Positions 16,819 through 27,448 of a stretch of DNA of 64,000 bases are shown here, in pieces. The position numbers and the translations under genes are program-made. Source of the stretch: Burkholderia sp. WSM2232 (GTDB taxonomy: Bacteria; Pseudomonadota; Gammaproteobacteria; Burkholderiales; Burkholderiaceae); NCBI RefSeq assembly GCF_000472545.1, contig NZ_AWZV01000004.1:310001-374000 (forward strand). Reading direction: 5' to 3'. The stretch's first letter is position 1; each line of letters starts with the position of its first letter. Below the pieces are notes generated by a model. The model ran no database searches, was not told the DNA's origin, and worked only from the letters and a program-made list of their open reading frames with translations.

Positions 16819-18477
16819 GTGAGAGAGGCTTTGGACCGAATAAGCGGGAGGCACGTCGATGCGGCGCACGCCACTCGTTTCGGGCTTTACTCCTGTCCCG
16901 AGTGCGCGTCATCCGTCGATTACAGGCGTGCCGGCGGCTGGAGGGCTGCGTATTTTGCGCATGCCGTGGGAACAGGCGGAGGGTGTTCCCGTGCAGTCGA
17001 CGGTCTTTATGGAGGCTCGCCAACTGGGGGTCTTCTCCGCGCTGGACCTGCACGACCAGGTGAAATTACCCTGAGCCTCCGTCTGTCGTCGTCTGGACGA
17101 CCGTTTGCTTGGGAGCTGGAGCTTGGCATCCCGCTCGGCGACTGTGACACTGGTCACGTCAGAATCGACGTAGGTGGGCGCGAGGGTTTGCTTAACTGCG
17201 GAGCGACCCGTGGCGGGGTCGGACGGTTATCTGCTGAACCAGCAAGTGATGACTATTCCGTTCTTTCTATAAGTCCCGAGGCTGACAAGCTTGGTCTGAC
17301 GCTGGAGCGTACATGTCGCGCTCTGAGCACAACTCACGCCACTGCGTTCGAGGCCTCAGAAATCTTAAATGACCGTCCGCTTCCCCGTTGCCTATCATTA
17401 TCCTGGGGGCATGCCTACGTCTTTGTCTGGCATTCCTCCCTATCGATGCAGGTGCCCGAGGAGTTTGACCCCGAGTTCTTGCAGCCGAATGAGGAATGGC
17501 TGGCGGCAGTCTTGTACATGCCGCAATTTCCGAATTCATTCATTGAACATTGGGTGACCCAGCAGACGGCACTGCCGATATCCGTTCCCAAATATCAAAT
17601 TGATTTGATTTGGCCAGCTAGTGCTCGAAGCATCACCGGTGGTTATGCCATGGCGACTGCCGGACACTCGATTCTATGCTTCGTGCGTCGCCCCCCAGCG
17701 GCCGACGCAACCGGCTCACCTGCACTCTATGTTGACTACGGTGGTGAACGACGAGCCGCCGGAGTATCGAATTTGGATGAGCCGTTCTTTCAAGTGAGTT
17801 CAGATTGGAAGGGCGCGCTTCAACTGACTTACAAGGAGGACCGGAGCGCGAAGTTAATCGTCGAAGGGCGACGACCCGCTGCGCTGTGTCCGACATCAGT
17901 CGTATTTAACGGTGTGTTCTCTGATGGGCAGAATACGAAAGTCGACATGCTCGATGAGAAGGCATCGGTGTGGTTTCAAGATATACGAGACTCCACACTT
18001 GTGCTCAACGCAATAGAAATACCCAATGGAGTTCGCGGTCGTGTTTTGGTACGCGAGGCAAGCGAGTGGAAAGAAGTCCTGCACTTCCCGCCGGGCAAGC
18101 GTTTTGTCAGCAGGGACTCCAAGTCTGGGCTACCACGTTGTTCGTCAATAGAGAAACTATCATCGATTCTTCGCGAAAAGTCGCAAGAAGTCTGGATAGA
18201 CTTCGGTCCATTTGGCCGGGTCTGGTTGCCCAGAGACGGGCAGAAGCGGGGGCAGCAACCGAAGCTGTCAAAGGGTCTCCGGCACCGTCTGCATGCGTAC
18301 ATTTTCCAAATGAAGCATGACACGTCGACTAACGAGTTGCGACTACCGGTATCGGACGAGGAGCTTGTGCAGGCCGTATCAAGACATTCACCATCGCGCC
18401 AAAACGAAGCGGTTCATCGCGTACTTGTGAAAGACATAGCGCGTAGTCGAAAAACGTCAGTCAATGACTTGGATTGA
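16819..18477 (+). CDS. druB: Druantia type I protein DruB, with CoiA-like zinc ribbon
   Basis: A 552-residue protein; GTG 16819 is chosen because a CGGGGGC ribosome-binding site lies eight bases upstream. The in-frame TTG at 16792 is the alternative. The N-terminus (FGLYSCPECASSVDYRRAGG, then YFAHAVGTGGGCSRA) is a C..C...H...C zinc ribbon like that of CoiA-type proteins; the rest is a large beta-rich region with no motif I can name. Assignment as DruB rests on position between DruA and DruC/D/E and on length (known DruB about 545). Its last base pairs overlap the possible TTG start of druC. Confidence 0.8.
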   Translation: MREALDRISGRHVDAAHATRFGLYSCPECASSVDYRRAGGWRAAYFAHAVGTGGGCSRAVDGLYGGSPTGGLLRAGPARPGEITLSLRLSSSGRPFAWELELGIPLGDCDTGHVRIDVGGREGLLNCGATRGGVGRLSAEPASDDYSVLSISPEADKLGLTLERTCRALSTTHATAFEASEILNDRPLPRCLSLSWGHAYVFVWHSSLSMQVPEEFDPEFLQPNEEWLAAVLYMPQFPNSFIEHWVTQQTALPISVPKYQIDLIWPASARSITGGYAMATAGHSILCFVRRPPAADATGSPALYVDYGGERRAAGVSNLDEPFFQVSSDWKGALQLTYKEDRSAKLIVEGRRPAALCPTSVVFNGVFSDGQNTKVDMLDEKASVWFQDIRDSTLVLNAIEIPNGVRGRVLVREASEWKEVLHFPPGKRFVSRDSKSGLPRCSSIEKLSSILREKSQEVWIDFGPFGRVWLPRDGQKRGQQPKLSKGLRHRLHAYIFQMKHDTSTNELRLPVSDEELVQAVSRHSPSRQNEAVHRVLVKDIARSRKTSVNDLD

Positions 18478-18482
18478 ATAAC

Positions 18483-20408
18483 ATGTCGTTTACTTTCTCA
18501 GAAGAAGCGAAGCGGCGAATAGCCGAACAAGGTGTTAGCCGGATTTCGGCTTTCTTGGACGAGGTGCCTCTCGCGCAAAGGCAGAAAATATACGCAAGAT
18601 TGCCGGATGTTGACGGGTTCCAGAAGAAAAAGAACACTCCGAGCCATATCCAAGCGAAAGCGAAGAAGCTCATAACTGCCATTTCGCACTCGACAGAACC
18701 GAAAGCCCGAGCTGTTGAATTGGATTGGTTTGTGTTCGGTGCCGCATGGGCAGTTTGGGCACAGAAAGTAGTCGGAGAGAGATTTCCGAAACCGCCGTTT
18801 GACTTCGCTGACGCAGATGCCGGAACCTGTGTCTTATTTCTGAGGACCTTCGTTCTTGTCAATGACTTCCCGCCGTGCTGCAGGGAGGACCTCCACACGC
18901 TGGTGACGTTCAGTGGTATGAGAATGAGCGAAGGGGTTTTAGAGGTTATTGCCTCCGCGCCTGTTAGAGCGGAATTTGACCGTCAGAAAAAGATTTTCAG
19001 CTTGCCGGACGATATATCGAAGGTGACATCCGAGTTAGCTGAGATTAGACGGTCCATTTCGCGCCAGCAACTTGACATTGAGGCAGCAAGAAGCGAAACC
19101 AGGCAAGTCGCGAAGAATTCGGAGGAAGCGACCAGGGTCACGTCGCGGGTGGCAGAGGCGGTCGAAAAACTCTCTTCCAAAGGTGGGGCAGCCGGTAACG
19201 AAATTTTCGATGACGCAATCGACCGTTTCGAAAGCGCGCAAGCGCAGTTCGCGGCGCAGCTTGAAGACATTCGAAAATCACTGGCACGCGAAAAGACCCA
19301 AATCGCCAAACTTGACAAGTCCGTAGGCGAAGTCGAAAGTCGACAGAAAGATATTGGCCTAAAGTTTGTCCAAGTCGAACAACGGGTCGAGAAGTCGTTG
19401 GCTGCGCCAAGAGCCCACGAAGATATCGCGAGCGTCGTCCAGCAACACCCCGGTACGTTAAGAACCGAACAAGCGCTTGACCCGAATATGCGCTGGCTTG
19501 TCCCTGAGGCTGCAACCAGCGGTGTGACAGAACTACGGGGTCTCGCTGAGGCATTCAAGTTGATTCAGGACAATCTGTGTGCCATCGGCTTGCTACCGTC
19601 GTTTGCGGCTGGATTGGCGCGGTTGTCGGCAGCAGCCATAGGCGCTGGCCTGATGCCTCAATATAGAGGCTCGGTAGCAAACATCGTTGCGGCTACGATT
19701 GCGAGCTCTCTTGGCGGAGAGGGTCTTCTGGGATGGCACGTCAGTATGGGGCTGTATGACGAGTCGGCAGCGCTTTCAGCGATGTCCACGCTCCGCCCAG
19801 TGGCCTCAAAGGGAACATGTCTCCTAGTGCGAGGGGCAAACCGGTCGGCGTTCGAGATATACGGCGGCCCGATAAAAGACAACGTCGTTAGTAGACTGTT
19901 TGCGGCTGATTCCACGGAAGAGCACGGGCCTATTATGGTTGCCACTTGGGCAGAGGGGCCAGCGGTAATTCCCGGTGGTCCTCCGCTACTGGAGCTAGGT
20001 CCGATAGCGAATGTGGACGGTCTTCAATGGAAGTTGACCAGTGGAGCGGAACGGCAAAAAAGAGGGCGTGTGTTTTTTACCCCCGGAGAGATTCACAACA
20101 TAGCATCAGTTGGTAGCGAGTCGACTCGCGATGTCACATCGCTTGTTGACGCGCTCGGAATTGGGGGCAATGCACTTTGGCGGCGTGCTTTCAATCGTTT
20201 TTCGAATATCCTGTTCGGCTTATCAGACCCAGATTTTGACCGTGATTTTGAGTTGGCGCTGCTGGGTTGGATACTGCCGTGGGCAAAAGCGCAAGGATGT
20301 AGTCGCCCTCTGGTGGAGAAGGCCATCAGGTCATTTTCAATTGAACACATCGATTCTCCGTCAGTTGTCACGGCGCTAGACGAAAGAAGCTGGGAAGTGG
20401 AGAAGTGA
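18483..20408 (+). CDS. druC: Druantia type I protein DruC
   Basis: A 641-residue protein from ATG 18483 (TTG 18474, overlapping the DruB stop as TTGA, is the alternative). After a helical N-terminal domain comes a long coiled coil, about residues 170-310 (EIRRSISRQQLDIEAARSE, then repeated heptads with QLEDIRKSLAREKTQIAKLD). The C-terminal 300 residues look globular with small hydrophobic helices (ARLSAAAIGAGLMPQYRG). The length matches known DruC. Coiled coil suggests a scaffold in the Druantia complex. It ends four bases into druD (GTGA), so translation is coupled. Confidence 0.82.
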   Translation: MSFTFSEEAKRRIAEQGVSRISAFLDEVPLAQRQKIYARLPDVDGFQKKKNTPSHIQAKAKKLITAISHSTEPKARAVELDWFVFGAAWAVWAQKVVGERFPKPPFDFADADAGTCVLFLRTFVLVNDFPPCCREDLHTLVTFSGMRMSEGVLEVIASAPVRAEFDRQKKIFSLPDDISKVTSELAEIRRSISRQQLDIEAARSETRQVAKNSEEATRVTSRVAEAVEKLSSKGGAAGNEIFDDAIDRFESAQAQFAAQLEDIRKSLAREKTQIAKLDKSVGEVESRQKDIGLKFVQVEQRVEKSLAAPRAHEDIASVVQQHPGTLRTEQALDPNMRWLVPEAATSGVTELRGLAEAFKLIQDNLCAIGLLPSFAAGLARLSAAAIGAGLMPQYRGSVANIVAATIASSLGGEGLLGWHVSMGLYDESAALSAMSTLRPVASKGTCLLVRGANRSAFEIYGGPIKDNVVSRLFAADSTEEHGPIMVATWAEGPAVIPGGPPLLELGPIANVDGLQWKLTSGAERQKRGRVFFTPGEIHNIASVGSESTRDVTSLVDALGIGGNALWRRAFNRFSNILFGLSDPDFDRDFELALLGWILPWAKAQGCSRPLVEKAIRSFSIEHIDSPSVVTALDERSWEVEK

Positions 20409-21499
20409 AAGTTGAGTCTTTAAATCGCCGTTACGCGCTCGAGCACATTCGACGGGAGCTTCGATTCTCGGGAGAAGAGAAAGCGTTGATGTCAGCGCTA
20501 ACGTCGGAACACATCCGTGCGATTATTTCGGAGCCGCTCGCCATTGACGACCAATCGACTCATCAGTCAATTGCGAGTGCGACAATCACGCGATTGGTGT
20601 CTCAGCGTATCGCGGGACTGTGGCTTACTCCCGCCGACCGCAGCGGCACGGATGGCTCGGAACCTAAAGACTTCGTTCGAGCCGAGCTAGCGCATCTCGC
20701 TGACCTAGGGGATGTCTACAAAGGCGAAGGCGGTCAATGGTTGCCAACACCGCCCCGGTGCATTGCTATTGATGACAGTGTGAGTTTGCTGTTGTCCAGC
20801 AGCCCAGTCTCCTTACTTCCGTTGGCTATTCAACGTCCCCTTTTTACTGTTGGCCGAGCGCGTCTACTGTCCATTGCTGAGACGAACGGGGCTGTGCAAC
20901 TATCGGTAATCCGACAGCGTCTCACAGACTGGTTGAACCTACCATACGGGAATGTTCGGAAATGGGCGACTGAATTCAGGGACGCGCGCAGCCGTACGAT
21001 GCAGAGAGTCGAGGGCATTGATGATGCACAGATTCACTTCAACGGAACGTGGCGAAATCTGAGCAGCAAATTCTTTACTGACGGGGTTTATCTGAGCAGG
21101 CGCCGGGTTTTGATGCCGAACCGTTGGGTGTATCTCTTCAGACTTTCGGACGTTAGGTGCGCCATTGACGGGGAGGCATCAATTTTCGCTGAAGTCGAGA
21201 TAGACAATGACGACGCGCTGCGTCTGCAATCGTCTCTACGACCACCAAACGTTAAAGCTGAACAGTTCGGATATCAAGAAATCGGAAACTCATTTGTGCT
21301 ACACCTGACTCGACCCCTGCCGTGGCCAGAAAGAAAAATTCTATCACTAGGCCGCTTCGAGCAGGATGAAGAAAGTACACGTCGCTACCCAAAGCGATTT
21401 TACTTCCATGCAAAGTTGCGCCCGATTGTAGAGCAGGTACTGAGTTTATTGGAAATTGGATTAGTCAAGAGACATTCCTCCGGGGGGGGCCATGAGTAA
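20405..21499 (+). CDS. druD: Druantia type I protein DruD
   Basis: A 364-residue protein starting at GTG 20405 that overlaps the druC stop as GTGA. No enzymatic motif is visible; it is mixed alpha/beta, with basic helices around VRKWATEFRDARSRTMQR suggesting nucleic-acid contact. Its identity is positional: fourth gene between DruC and the giant helicase DruE, with the expected size (about 370). It ends eight bases inside the druE start, and the GGGGGGGGCC tract just before its stop doubles as the druE ribosome-binding site. Confidence 0.8.
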   Translation: MKVESLNRRYALEHIRRELRFSGEEKALMSALTSEHIRAIISEPLAIDDQSTHQSIASATITRLVSQRIAGLWLTPADRSGTDGSEPKDFVRAELAHLADLGDVYKGEGGQWLPTPPRCIAIDDSVSLLLSSSPVSLLPLAIQRPLFTVGRARLLSIAETNGAVQLSVIRQRLTDWLNLPYGNVRKWATEFRDARSRTMQRVEGIDDAQIHFNGTWRNLSSKFFTDGVYLSRRRVLMPNRWVYLFRLSDVRCAIDGEASIFAEVEIDNDDALRLQSSLRPPNVKAEQFGYQEIGNSFVLHLTRPLPWPERKILSLGRFEQDEESTRRYPKRFYFHAKLRPIVEQVLSLLEIGLVKRHSSGGGHE

Positions 21500-24400
21500 C
21501 ACCAACGAGCCGAATCAATATAGCGCACATTCGACGGTTAATGGTCTGAAGGCAAGTCTTGCCACATACATCGAGGCGCAGTACCACGTAAAAAATCCCA
21601 GTCTCATCGCGGAGCGCAAGGCTCTGCTGGAGCAACACGAAGTCATCGCTCAAGATGCGTTTGTAGAGGCGACCCCGGTCTATGCTCTCGGAAATCCGTA
21701 CAAAGACTTGAAGCTTCCTCCGGTAGTTTCGCGGGTCTTGACGGATATTGCAGAACTGCAGGGGAACACAGGGCTGTATGCAATACCGTATCATCACCAG
21801 GCGGTAGCTTTAGAGAAATTCTTCGGTGGCGAGCCATCAGATTTGGTAATAGCAACAGGGACTGGCTCGGGTAAGACAGAGAGCTTTCTCATGCCGATTT
21901 TGGGCGCCTTGGCACAGGAAGGCGCCGAAAAGCGCGCTGGCCGCGATTTGCACGGATGCCGAGCACTTCTTCTATATCCAATGAACGCGCTAGTTAACGA
22001 CCAGGTCGCGCGGATTCGGCGTTTGCTCGGCAATTCGACTGTAAATGCCTTAGTTAGCGATGGCCGTAACCGTCCAGTTCGGTTCGGAAGCTACACGGGG
22101 CGAACCCCTTATCCAGGCCCTCGTAGTGCGGGAAAGGACACTTCGCATATCGAACCGCTCTTTGAAGAATATTACAACAAGCTTGAAGGACGCCCCGAAA
22201 TAAAGAAGCAACTCGAGGACCTAGGTCGCTGGCCTAGCAAGGACCTACAGGCCTTTTATAGCGGTCACCTTGTCGAAACAAAAAAGCAGAAAAGCGGCAA
22301 AAACATTGGGAAGGACCGTAAGATAAGACATTGGGGTGAGCGCCTCAAGACGCAGGATGTCGACCGGGAACTCATGATTCGGGACGAGATGCAGAGGACA
22401 TGTCCCGATGTCTTGGTGACAAACTATTCGATGCTCAGCTACATGCTGATGCGGCCAATTGAAAGCCCATTGTTTGACCAGACGGCGAGGTGGCTAGCGT
22501 CTGACCCATGTAACGAACTTATTCTTGTCCTCGACGAAGCCCATATGTATCGTGGGGCTGGCGGTGCTGAGGTCGCACTTTTAATCCGGCGTCTTGTGGC
22601 GCGATTGGGGATTGCTCGGGACCGAGTCAGGGCTATATTGACAAGTGCAAGTCTGGGCGAAGGAGAGCAGGAGCGTCTTGCTGTTCAGGAGTTCGCTAAC
22701 GACCTGACTGGCTTGGAGCCTTCAACCGGTCGGTGTTTTTCGGTGATTGGCGGGAGGAAAGAAAAGAGAGCTGCGGGGCGTGTTGGCACCTTGAGCGAGG
22801 CGGAAGCGCTCGCAATGTTAGACGTGGATTCGTTAGCGAAGGCATCCGTCACGACCGCTGGAACTGCGGATGATATGGCGCAACTGGCAGCACAATTTAA
22901 TTGGCCGATGCCGCCCGCCAACGGTGATATTGCCGATTATCTTTATGAACAGCTGACTGGATTCGGTCCTGCCGAACTGCTTATAGAACTGGTGAGCGGA
23001 CGCGCGACGCGGCTCGAGCAACTGACTTCCGAGCTCTTTCCTGATGCTGAACCGGCAGTCGCGCGACGCGCAGTCGACGCCCTGTTGGCCATTTGTTCCC
23101 ATGCAAAGCAGAAGAAAGACGGACGTGTTCTCGTTCCGACGCGTTTGCATCTCTTTTATCGGGGCCTCCCGGGCCTGTATGCTTGCGTCGACAAATCATG
23201 TACCGAGCGGCTCTCGGGGGGAAAGGACGACGCCGTTTTAGGGCGATTCCATACGAAGCCCCTTCTCGCATGCTCTTGCGCAAGCGGTGCTCGTGTTTTT
23301 GATTTCTTCACCCATCGTGATTGCGGAGCCGCGTTTCTCGTCGGGTGGGTCGATGACAAGATGGACTTCATGTGGCACGAGCCGGACGCGGCATCGTTGC
23401 ATGACGGAAGCAGGAAGCTTGTTCCAATCGAATGTCTGGTCGAGCCGACAATTCACCCGACGAGCCAAGTGCGGGAAAGATGGCTTCATATCGCCACCGG
23501 GCGATTGCTTGATAAACGTCCCACGAAGAATGAAGGTGACTTTCTGTTTATCCGAGTACCCGACAAATCAGCAAGGGTGGACGGCGAAGTTAGGTTTGAC
23601 GTTTGTCCGGTTTGTGTCAAAAAGACCCGCAGCGCGAGGAATGAACCATCAAAAATTATGGACCATGTCACGAAAGGTGAAGCGCCCTTCGCGACTCTTG
23701 TTCGTTCGCAGATGCTTCATCAACCAGCGAGCCGAAAATGGGACCGTAGTCATCCGAACGAAGGTAGAAAGGTCCTGGTATTCTCGGATGGTCGGCAGAA
23801 AGCCGCGCGACTAGCCAGAGACATGCCCAGAGACATGGAGCTGGATTTGTTCCGTCAGGCAGTGGCCGTTGCTACCCGCCTGTTGCCAGGCAGTTTCGAG
23901 GCGAAGCCCACGGGTTTGGTGCTATATCTAGCGTTTATCGCGACCTTGAAGGAGAAACACCTTTCGATGTTCGATGTCGATGGCCCCCGGATTGCCGCCC
24001 ATCTTGCGACGTTCGAAAACGACTATGAAGGTAACCTGGCGGAGGCGTTGCGCGACAGCTATCCGCTCGGAGAGACACCATGGCGCTATCGAATCGCATT
24101 GCTGAAACTGTTGTGTAGCAGCTATTACTCGCTATCAGGAACAACCGTTGGATTCGTCGAAGCAGCATCTCGACCGATGAAGGTGCTTGCTGCTGCGCTA
24201 GTAAAGCTGGGCATGTCATTTGAACAGGCGGATATCAAGGCGCTGGCGGTAGCCTGGATACAGGGACTCCTTTCGGAATTTGCATTTGATGCCGACTACT
24301 CGCCCACACTGCGGGAGAAGGCGGCTGGATTTTCTCGGTTGAGTTGGGGAAGTGATGGGCAATTCGAACGTCCCTTTAGGACGGCACTCACGTCGCGTCT

Positions 24401-27011
24401 CGGATTTACCATAGCGCAGGTAGAGGGCATCGAAAAAGGAATGTGTACTGCCTTGGCCGTCGAAGTCGAGCGGGGATACTTTCTAAACCCAAATTCCGTC
24501 AAGCTCACAATCGACCTTTCCATCGACTGGACTCAATGTGATGACTGCACGGGTTTGATGCCTTTGGCATTTCGCAACGCATGCCTTTGCTGTGGAAGCG
24601 ACAAGATTCGGGTTGTGAACCCTGAAAACAGCCCCTACCTCAGGGCAAGAAAGCGTTTCTGGAGAGAACCGGTCGAGCGGGCTCTGCGGGAAGGCTCCAG
24701 ATTGAACAATCTGTATGTTGAGGAACACACGGCCCAGCTCTCAAATCGCGACCATAAGGCCGTCAACTCAACGACGGAACTTCATGAGCTTCGCTTCCAG
24801 GACCTATTGTTAGAAGATGGCGACTTGCCTATAGATGTCTTGAGTTGCACGACCACCATGGAAGTAGGCATCGATATAGGCTCGCTTGTGGCTGTGGCGC
24901 TACGAAATGTGCCGCCCCAGCGCGAGAACTACCAACAGCGAGCTGGACGGGCGGGACGGCGGGGCTCCTCGCTGTCATCTGTGGTGACGTTTTCTCAGAA
25001 TGGTCCTCATGACAGCTTCTATTTTTCGCATCCGCACGCGATAGTTGCGGGACCGCCCCGGTCTCCGGAGCTGAAAATCGATAACGAAAAGATTGCGAAG
25101 CGACACGTGCACGCTTTTTTGCTACAAACCTATTTTCATGACGCACATAGCCGATTGGGAGGGGCTTCCCGCTCAGCCGTACTGATGAAAGCGCTTGGGC
25201 CCACGCGTGGATTTTTTCACGGTCCTGACACGGTCCCCAATCTTCGCGACTTCGAGGAATGGCTAACGTCCCGGGCGTTGACAGAACCGTTTCCTTTGAT
25301 TCGCGCCATAGCGGACTGGTTGCCGTCATGTCTATCAGTCGGGGCGCAGCGGTTGGATGAGTGGGTACACACAACAGTCAACCAATTTTTGAATACTCTC
25401 AACACGATTGCGTCGTCAGTACCGGAAGACCAGTTGGTGGTTGAAGTCGACCGCGAGGTGGACGAGTCGAGCGACGGGGAGGTTAGTGATGAGGAAACAC
25501 TGGAGCATGAGGACCTACTTGAGTTTCTCTTCGCAAAGCAACTACTTCCGACATACGCGTTTCCTACAAGCTTGTGTAGTTTCCTCATTGAAAAGCGAGT
25601 CAAACTGGAAAAACGTACCGAGGTACGTCTCGAGCAACGGCCTCAACTCTCCACAGCACAGGCCTTAAGCGAATATGCGCCGGGGCGGCTGGTGGTCGTG
25701 AACAAGAAAACGTATCGTTCGGCAGGGGTTTTTGCTAGCACTGACCCTGCAGTGGTGGACCGGGCAGAGTCGCTCTTCGCTGAGGCAATGCAACTGGTGA
25801 TGTGCAATGAATGTTCGTTTGTCCAAGACCCCAGCCAGAAAGGGGTCGCATATGACGACTGTCCCGTATGTGGTGGAAGCCTTGCGAAGGAAATGATGAT
25901 TCAACCGGAGGTCTTTGGTCCCGAGAACGCCGTTGCTCTCAGGGAAGAAGACCGGGACCAGGATATCACGTATGCGACGATGGCTCAGTATCCGCAACCA
26001 GCGGGAGGGGAGTCATTTGTTTTCACGGATGAGGGCCCGTACCTCCAGCATGCACATGCGATTGACCGGCGTCTCTTTACACTCAACAAAGGTCAAACGA
26101 AGGATGGCGATGCACTTGGCTTTTCTGTTTGTACGAAGTGCGGCTGCGCCGAGGTGTTCAACGCTGTAATGCCGAAGTCGGGAAAACACAAACGCCCTTA
26201 TCACACGAGGAGCTGGGAGGCGGGTTCGGACTGTATGGGAGAATTTGAACGTACGTATCTGGGGTACGACTTCAATTCTGACCTGTTGCTTGTTCGTATA
26301 AAGCTTGCTGCCCCGCTGATTCGAGATTTAAGTTCGCGCACCGTTGTGCGCACTTTGGAGAGTGCATCGCTGAGCATTTCCGAAGCGCTAAGGCTTTCCG
26401 CAAGTCGTCACAAGCAACTCGACTTAGACCCAATGGAGTTTGGGTCGGGCTATCGCCTCTTGCCTCCGAAAATAGAGAGCGAAATCGCAGTCGACATTTA
26501 CTTATACGATACGCTCTCGGGCGGAGCGGGATATGCAGAGCTCGCTGCGAAGTATTTTAAAGACATAGTTGAAGACACGCTTAAGCTGCTGGATGGCTGT
26601 GACTGTGACACTTCTTGCACAGACTGCCTTGACCACTTTCACAACCAGCATAATAAGGCGAAATTGGATAGGAAGTTGGGAGCGGCTCTATTGCGGTACG
26701 CACTTTACGGCGTAGTGCCGCAAAGTATGAATGCCGCTTCGCAAAGAACGCTTCTACGCAAGCTAGTTTCGAGTTTGGAACTTGACGGGTTCACGTGCGG
26801 ACATGCTGTCGAGTTTTCAGGCAATATTGCGCCGCTCTTGGTGGAGGTGAATGGAAAATCGTTGTCGGTTGGAGCCTATCCGGTTCTACTCGAAACCTGC
26901 GATTTTACAATGCCAGAAGGAACTGTCGGAACCTATTACATTACCGACCGTTCTTTGGCGAATGACCTGCCGGGAACGCACTCGGCGATACGCCGTTTGA
27001 TGGTCGGATAA
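21492..27011 (+). CDS. druE: Druantia helicase DruE (DEAD/DEAH box with DUF1998)
   Basis: A 1839-residue superfamily 2 helicase. Motif I is ATGTGSGKTESFL (about residue 120), motif II LVLDEAHMYRGAGG (about 345), motif III TSASLGEGE (about 380), and motifs V/VI run from TTTMEVGIDIGSLV to YQQRAGRAGRRG (about 1120-1160). A Cys-rich DUF1998 region near the end (CDCDTSCTDCLDHFHN, about 1700) is typical of DruE and related MrfA-like helicases. It is the one component shared by all Druantia types and provides the ATP-driven DNA translocation. All motifs are intact, so the system is likely functional. Confidence 0.93.
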   Translation: MSNTNEPNQYSAHSTVNGLKASLATYIEAQYHVKNPSLIAERKALLEQHEVIAQDAFVEATPVYALGNPYKDLKLPPVVSRVLTDIAELQGNTGLYAIPYHHQAVALEKFFGGEPSDLVIATGTGSGKTESFLMPILGALAQEGAEKRAGRDLHGCRALLLYPMNALVNDQVARIRRLLGNSTVNALVSDGRNRPVRFGSYTGRTPYPGPRSAGKDTSHIEPLFEEYYNKLEGRPEIKKQLEDLGRWPSKDLQAFYSGHLVETKKQKSGKNIGKDRKIRHWGERLKTQDVDRELMIRDEMQRTCPDVLVTNYSMLSYMLMRPIESPLFDQTARWLASDPCNELILVLDEAHMYRGAGGAEVALLIRRLVARLGIARDRVRAILTSASLGEGEQERLAVQEFANDLTGLEPSTGRCFSVIGGRKEKRAAGRVGTLSEAEALAMLDVDSLAKASVTTAGTADDMAQLAAQFNWPMPPANGDIADYLYEQLTGFGPAELLIELVSGRATRLEQLTSELFPDAEPAVARRAVDALLAICSHAKQKKDGRVLVPTRLHLFYRGLPGLYACVDKSCTERLSGGKDDAVLGRFHTKPLLACSCASGARVFDFFTHRDCGAAFLVGWVDDKMDFMWHEPDAASLHDGSRKLVPIECLVEPTIHPTSQVRERWLHIATGRLLDKRPTKNEGDFLFIRVPDKSARVDGEVRFDVCPVCVKKTRSARNEPSKIMDHVTKGEAPFATLVRSQMLHQPASRKWDRSHPNEGRKVLVFSDGRQKAARLARDMPRDMELDLFRQAVAVATRLLPGSFEAKPTGLVLYLAFIATLKEKHLSMFDVDGPRIAAHLATFENDYEGNLAEALRDSYPLGETPWRYRIALLKLLCSSYYSLSGTTVGFVEAASRPMKVLAAALVKLGMSFEQADIKALAVAWIQGLLSEFAFDADYSPTLREKAAGFSRLSWGSDGQFERPFRTALTSRLGFTIAQVEGIEKGMCTALAVEVERGYFLNPNSVKLTIDLSIDWTQCDDCTGLMPLAFRNACLCCGSDKIRVVNPENSPYLRARKRFWREPVERALREGSRLNNLYVEEHTAQLSNRDHKAVNSTTELHELRFQDLLLEDGDLPIDVLSCTTTMEVGIDIGSLVAVALRNVPPQRENYQQRAGRAGRRGSSLSSVVTFSQNGPHDSFYFSHPHAIVAGPPRSPELKIDNEKIAKRHVHAFLLQTYFHDAHSRLGGASRSAVLMKALGPTRGFFHGPDTVPNLRDFEEWLTSRALTEPFPLIRAIADWLPSCLSVGAQRLDEWVHTTVNQFLNTLNTIASSVPEDQLVVEVDREVDESSDGEVSDEETLEHEDLLEFLFAKQLLPTYAFPTSLCSFLIEKRVKLEKRTEVRLEQRPQLSTAQALSEYAPGRLVVVNKKTYRSAGVFASTDPAVVDRAESLFAEAMQLVMCNECSFVQDPSQKGVAYDDCPVCGGSLAKEMMIQPEVFGPENAVALREEDRDQDITYATMAQYPQPAGGESFVFTDEGPYLQHAHAIDRRLFTLNKGQTKDGDALGFSVCTKCGCAEVFNAVMPKSGKHKRPYHTRSWEAGSDCMGEFERTYLGYDFNSDLLLVRIKLAAPLIRDLSSRTVVRTLESASLSISEALRLSASRHKQLDLDPMEFGSGYRLLPPKIESEIAVDIYLYDTLSGGAGYAELAAKYFKDIVEDTLKLLDGCDCDTSCTDCLDHFHNQHNKAKLDRKLGAALLRYALYGVVPQSMNAASQRTLLRKLVSSLELDGFTCGHAVEFSGNIAPLLVEVNGKSLSVGAYPVLLETCDFTMPEGTVGTYYITDRSLANDLPGTHSAIRRLMVG

Positions 27012-27448
27012 GAGGCGGAAAGGGTGCATTTGCATAATTCGATGGACTGGCGCTTGTGGAGCAATCTCGGGGATGTCGTGATGCGATGAAGCGCGCTCAC
27101 GAGTCGACACTTATCGCCGCAAGCAATACGCCGGGACGCAGGATAACTGGCGTGTCGGCATTTTGTTCCGCGTCCGCAAGTCAATCGCATGTTTGGTTAG
27201 CGTGTTACCAGCCGCCTCCGACGAGTCGGGTTGGGCTACGGAGGTGTGACTGTTAGATAGTGAAGCATTCAAAGGGAGTATCGACGAGATTTCGTTCCGC
27301 AACCTAAAGTTTTCTTGTGGCGAGCCGATGACATGGGATACGCCTGCGCTTGAGAATAATGGTCCTCTTGGTGTTTTCCGTTGTCTCACTGCAGAAAAGT
27401 CAACAAACAAATCCGAGGCCCGACTTGTCATCCGTAACTGTGACCACA
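27012..27448. other. 437-bp intergenic stretch after Druantia
   Basis: No supported gene on either strand and no clear terminator hairpin after druE. The last 150 bp before 27449 should hold the promoter for the small membrane protein and possibly for the ATPase/HNH pair. Confidence 0.45.

Noticed and set aside
27056..27256. Short open frame downstream of druE
   Set aside because: No ribosome-binding site, low-complexity composition and no features.
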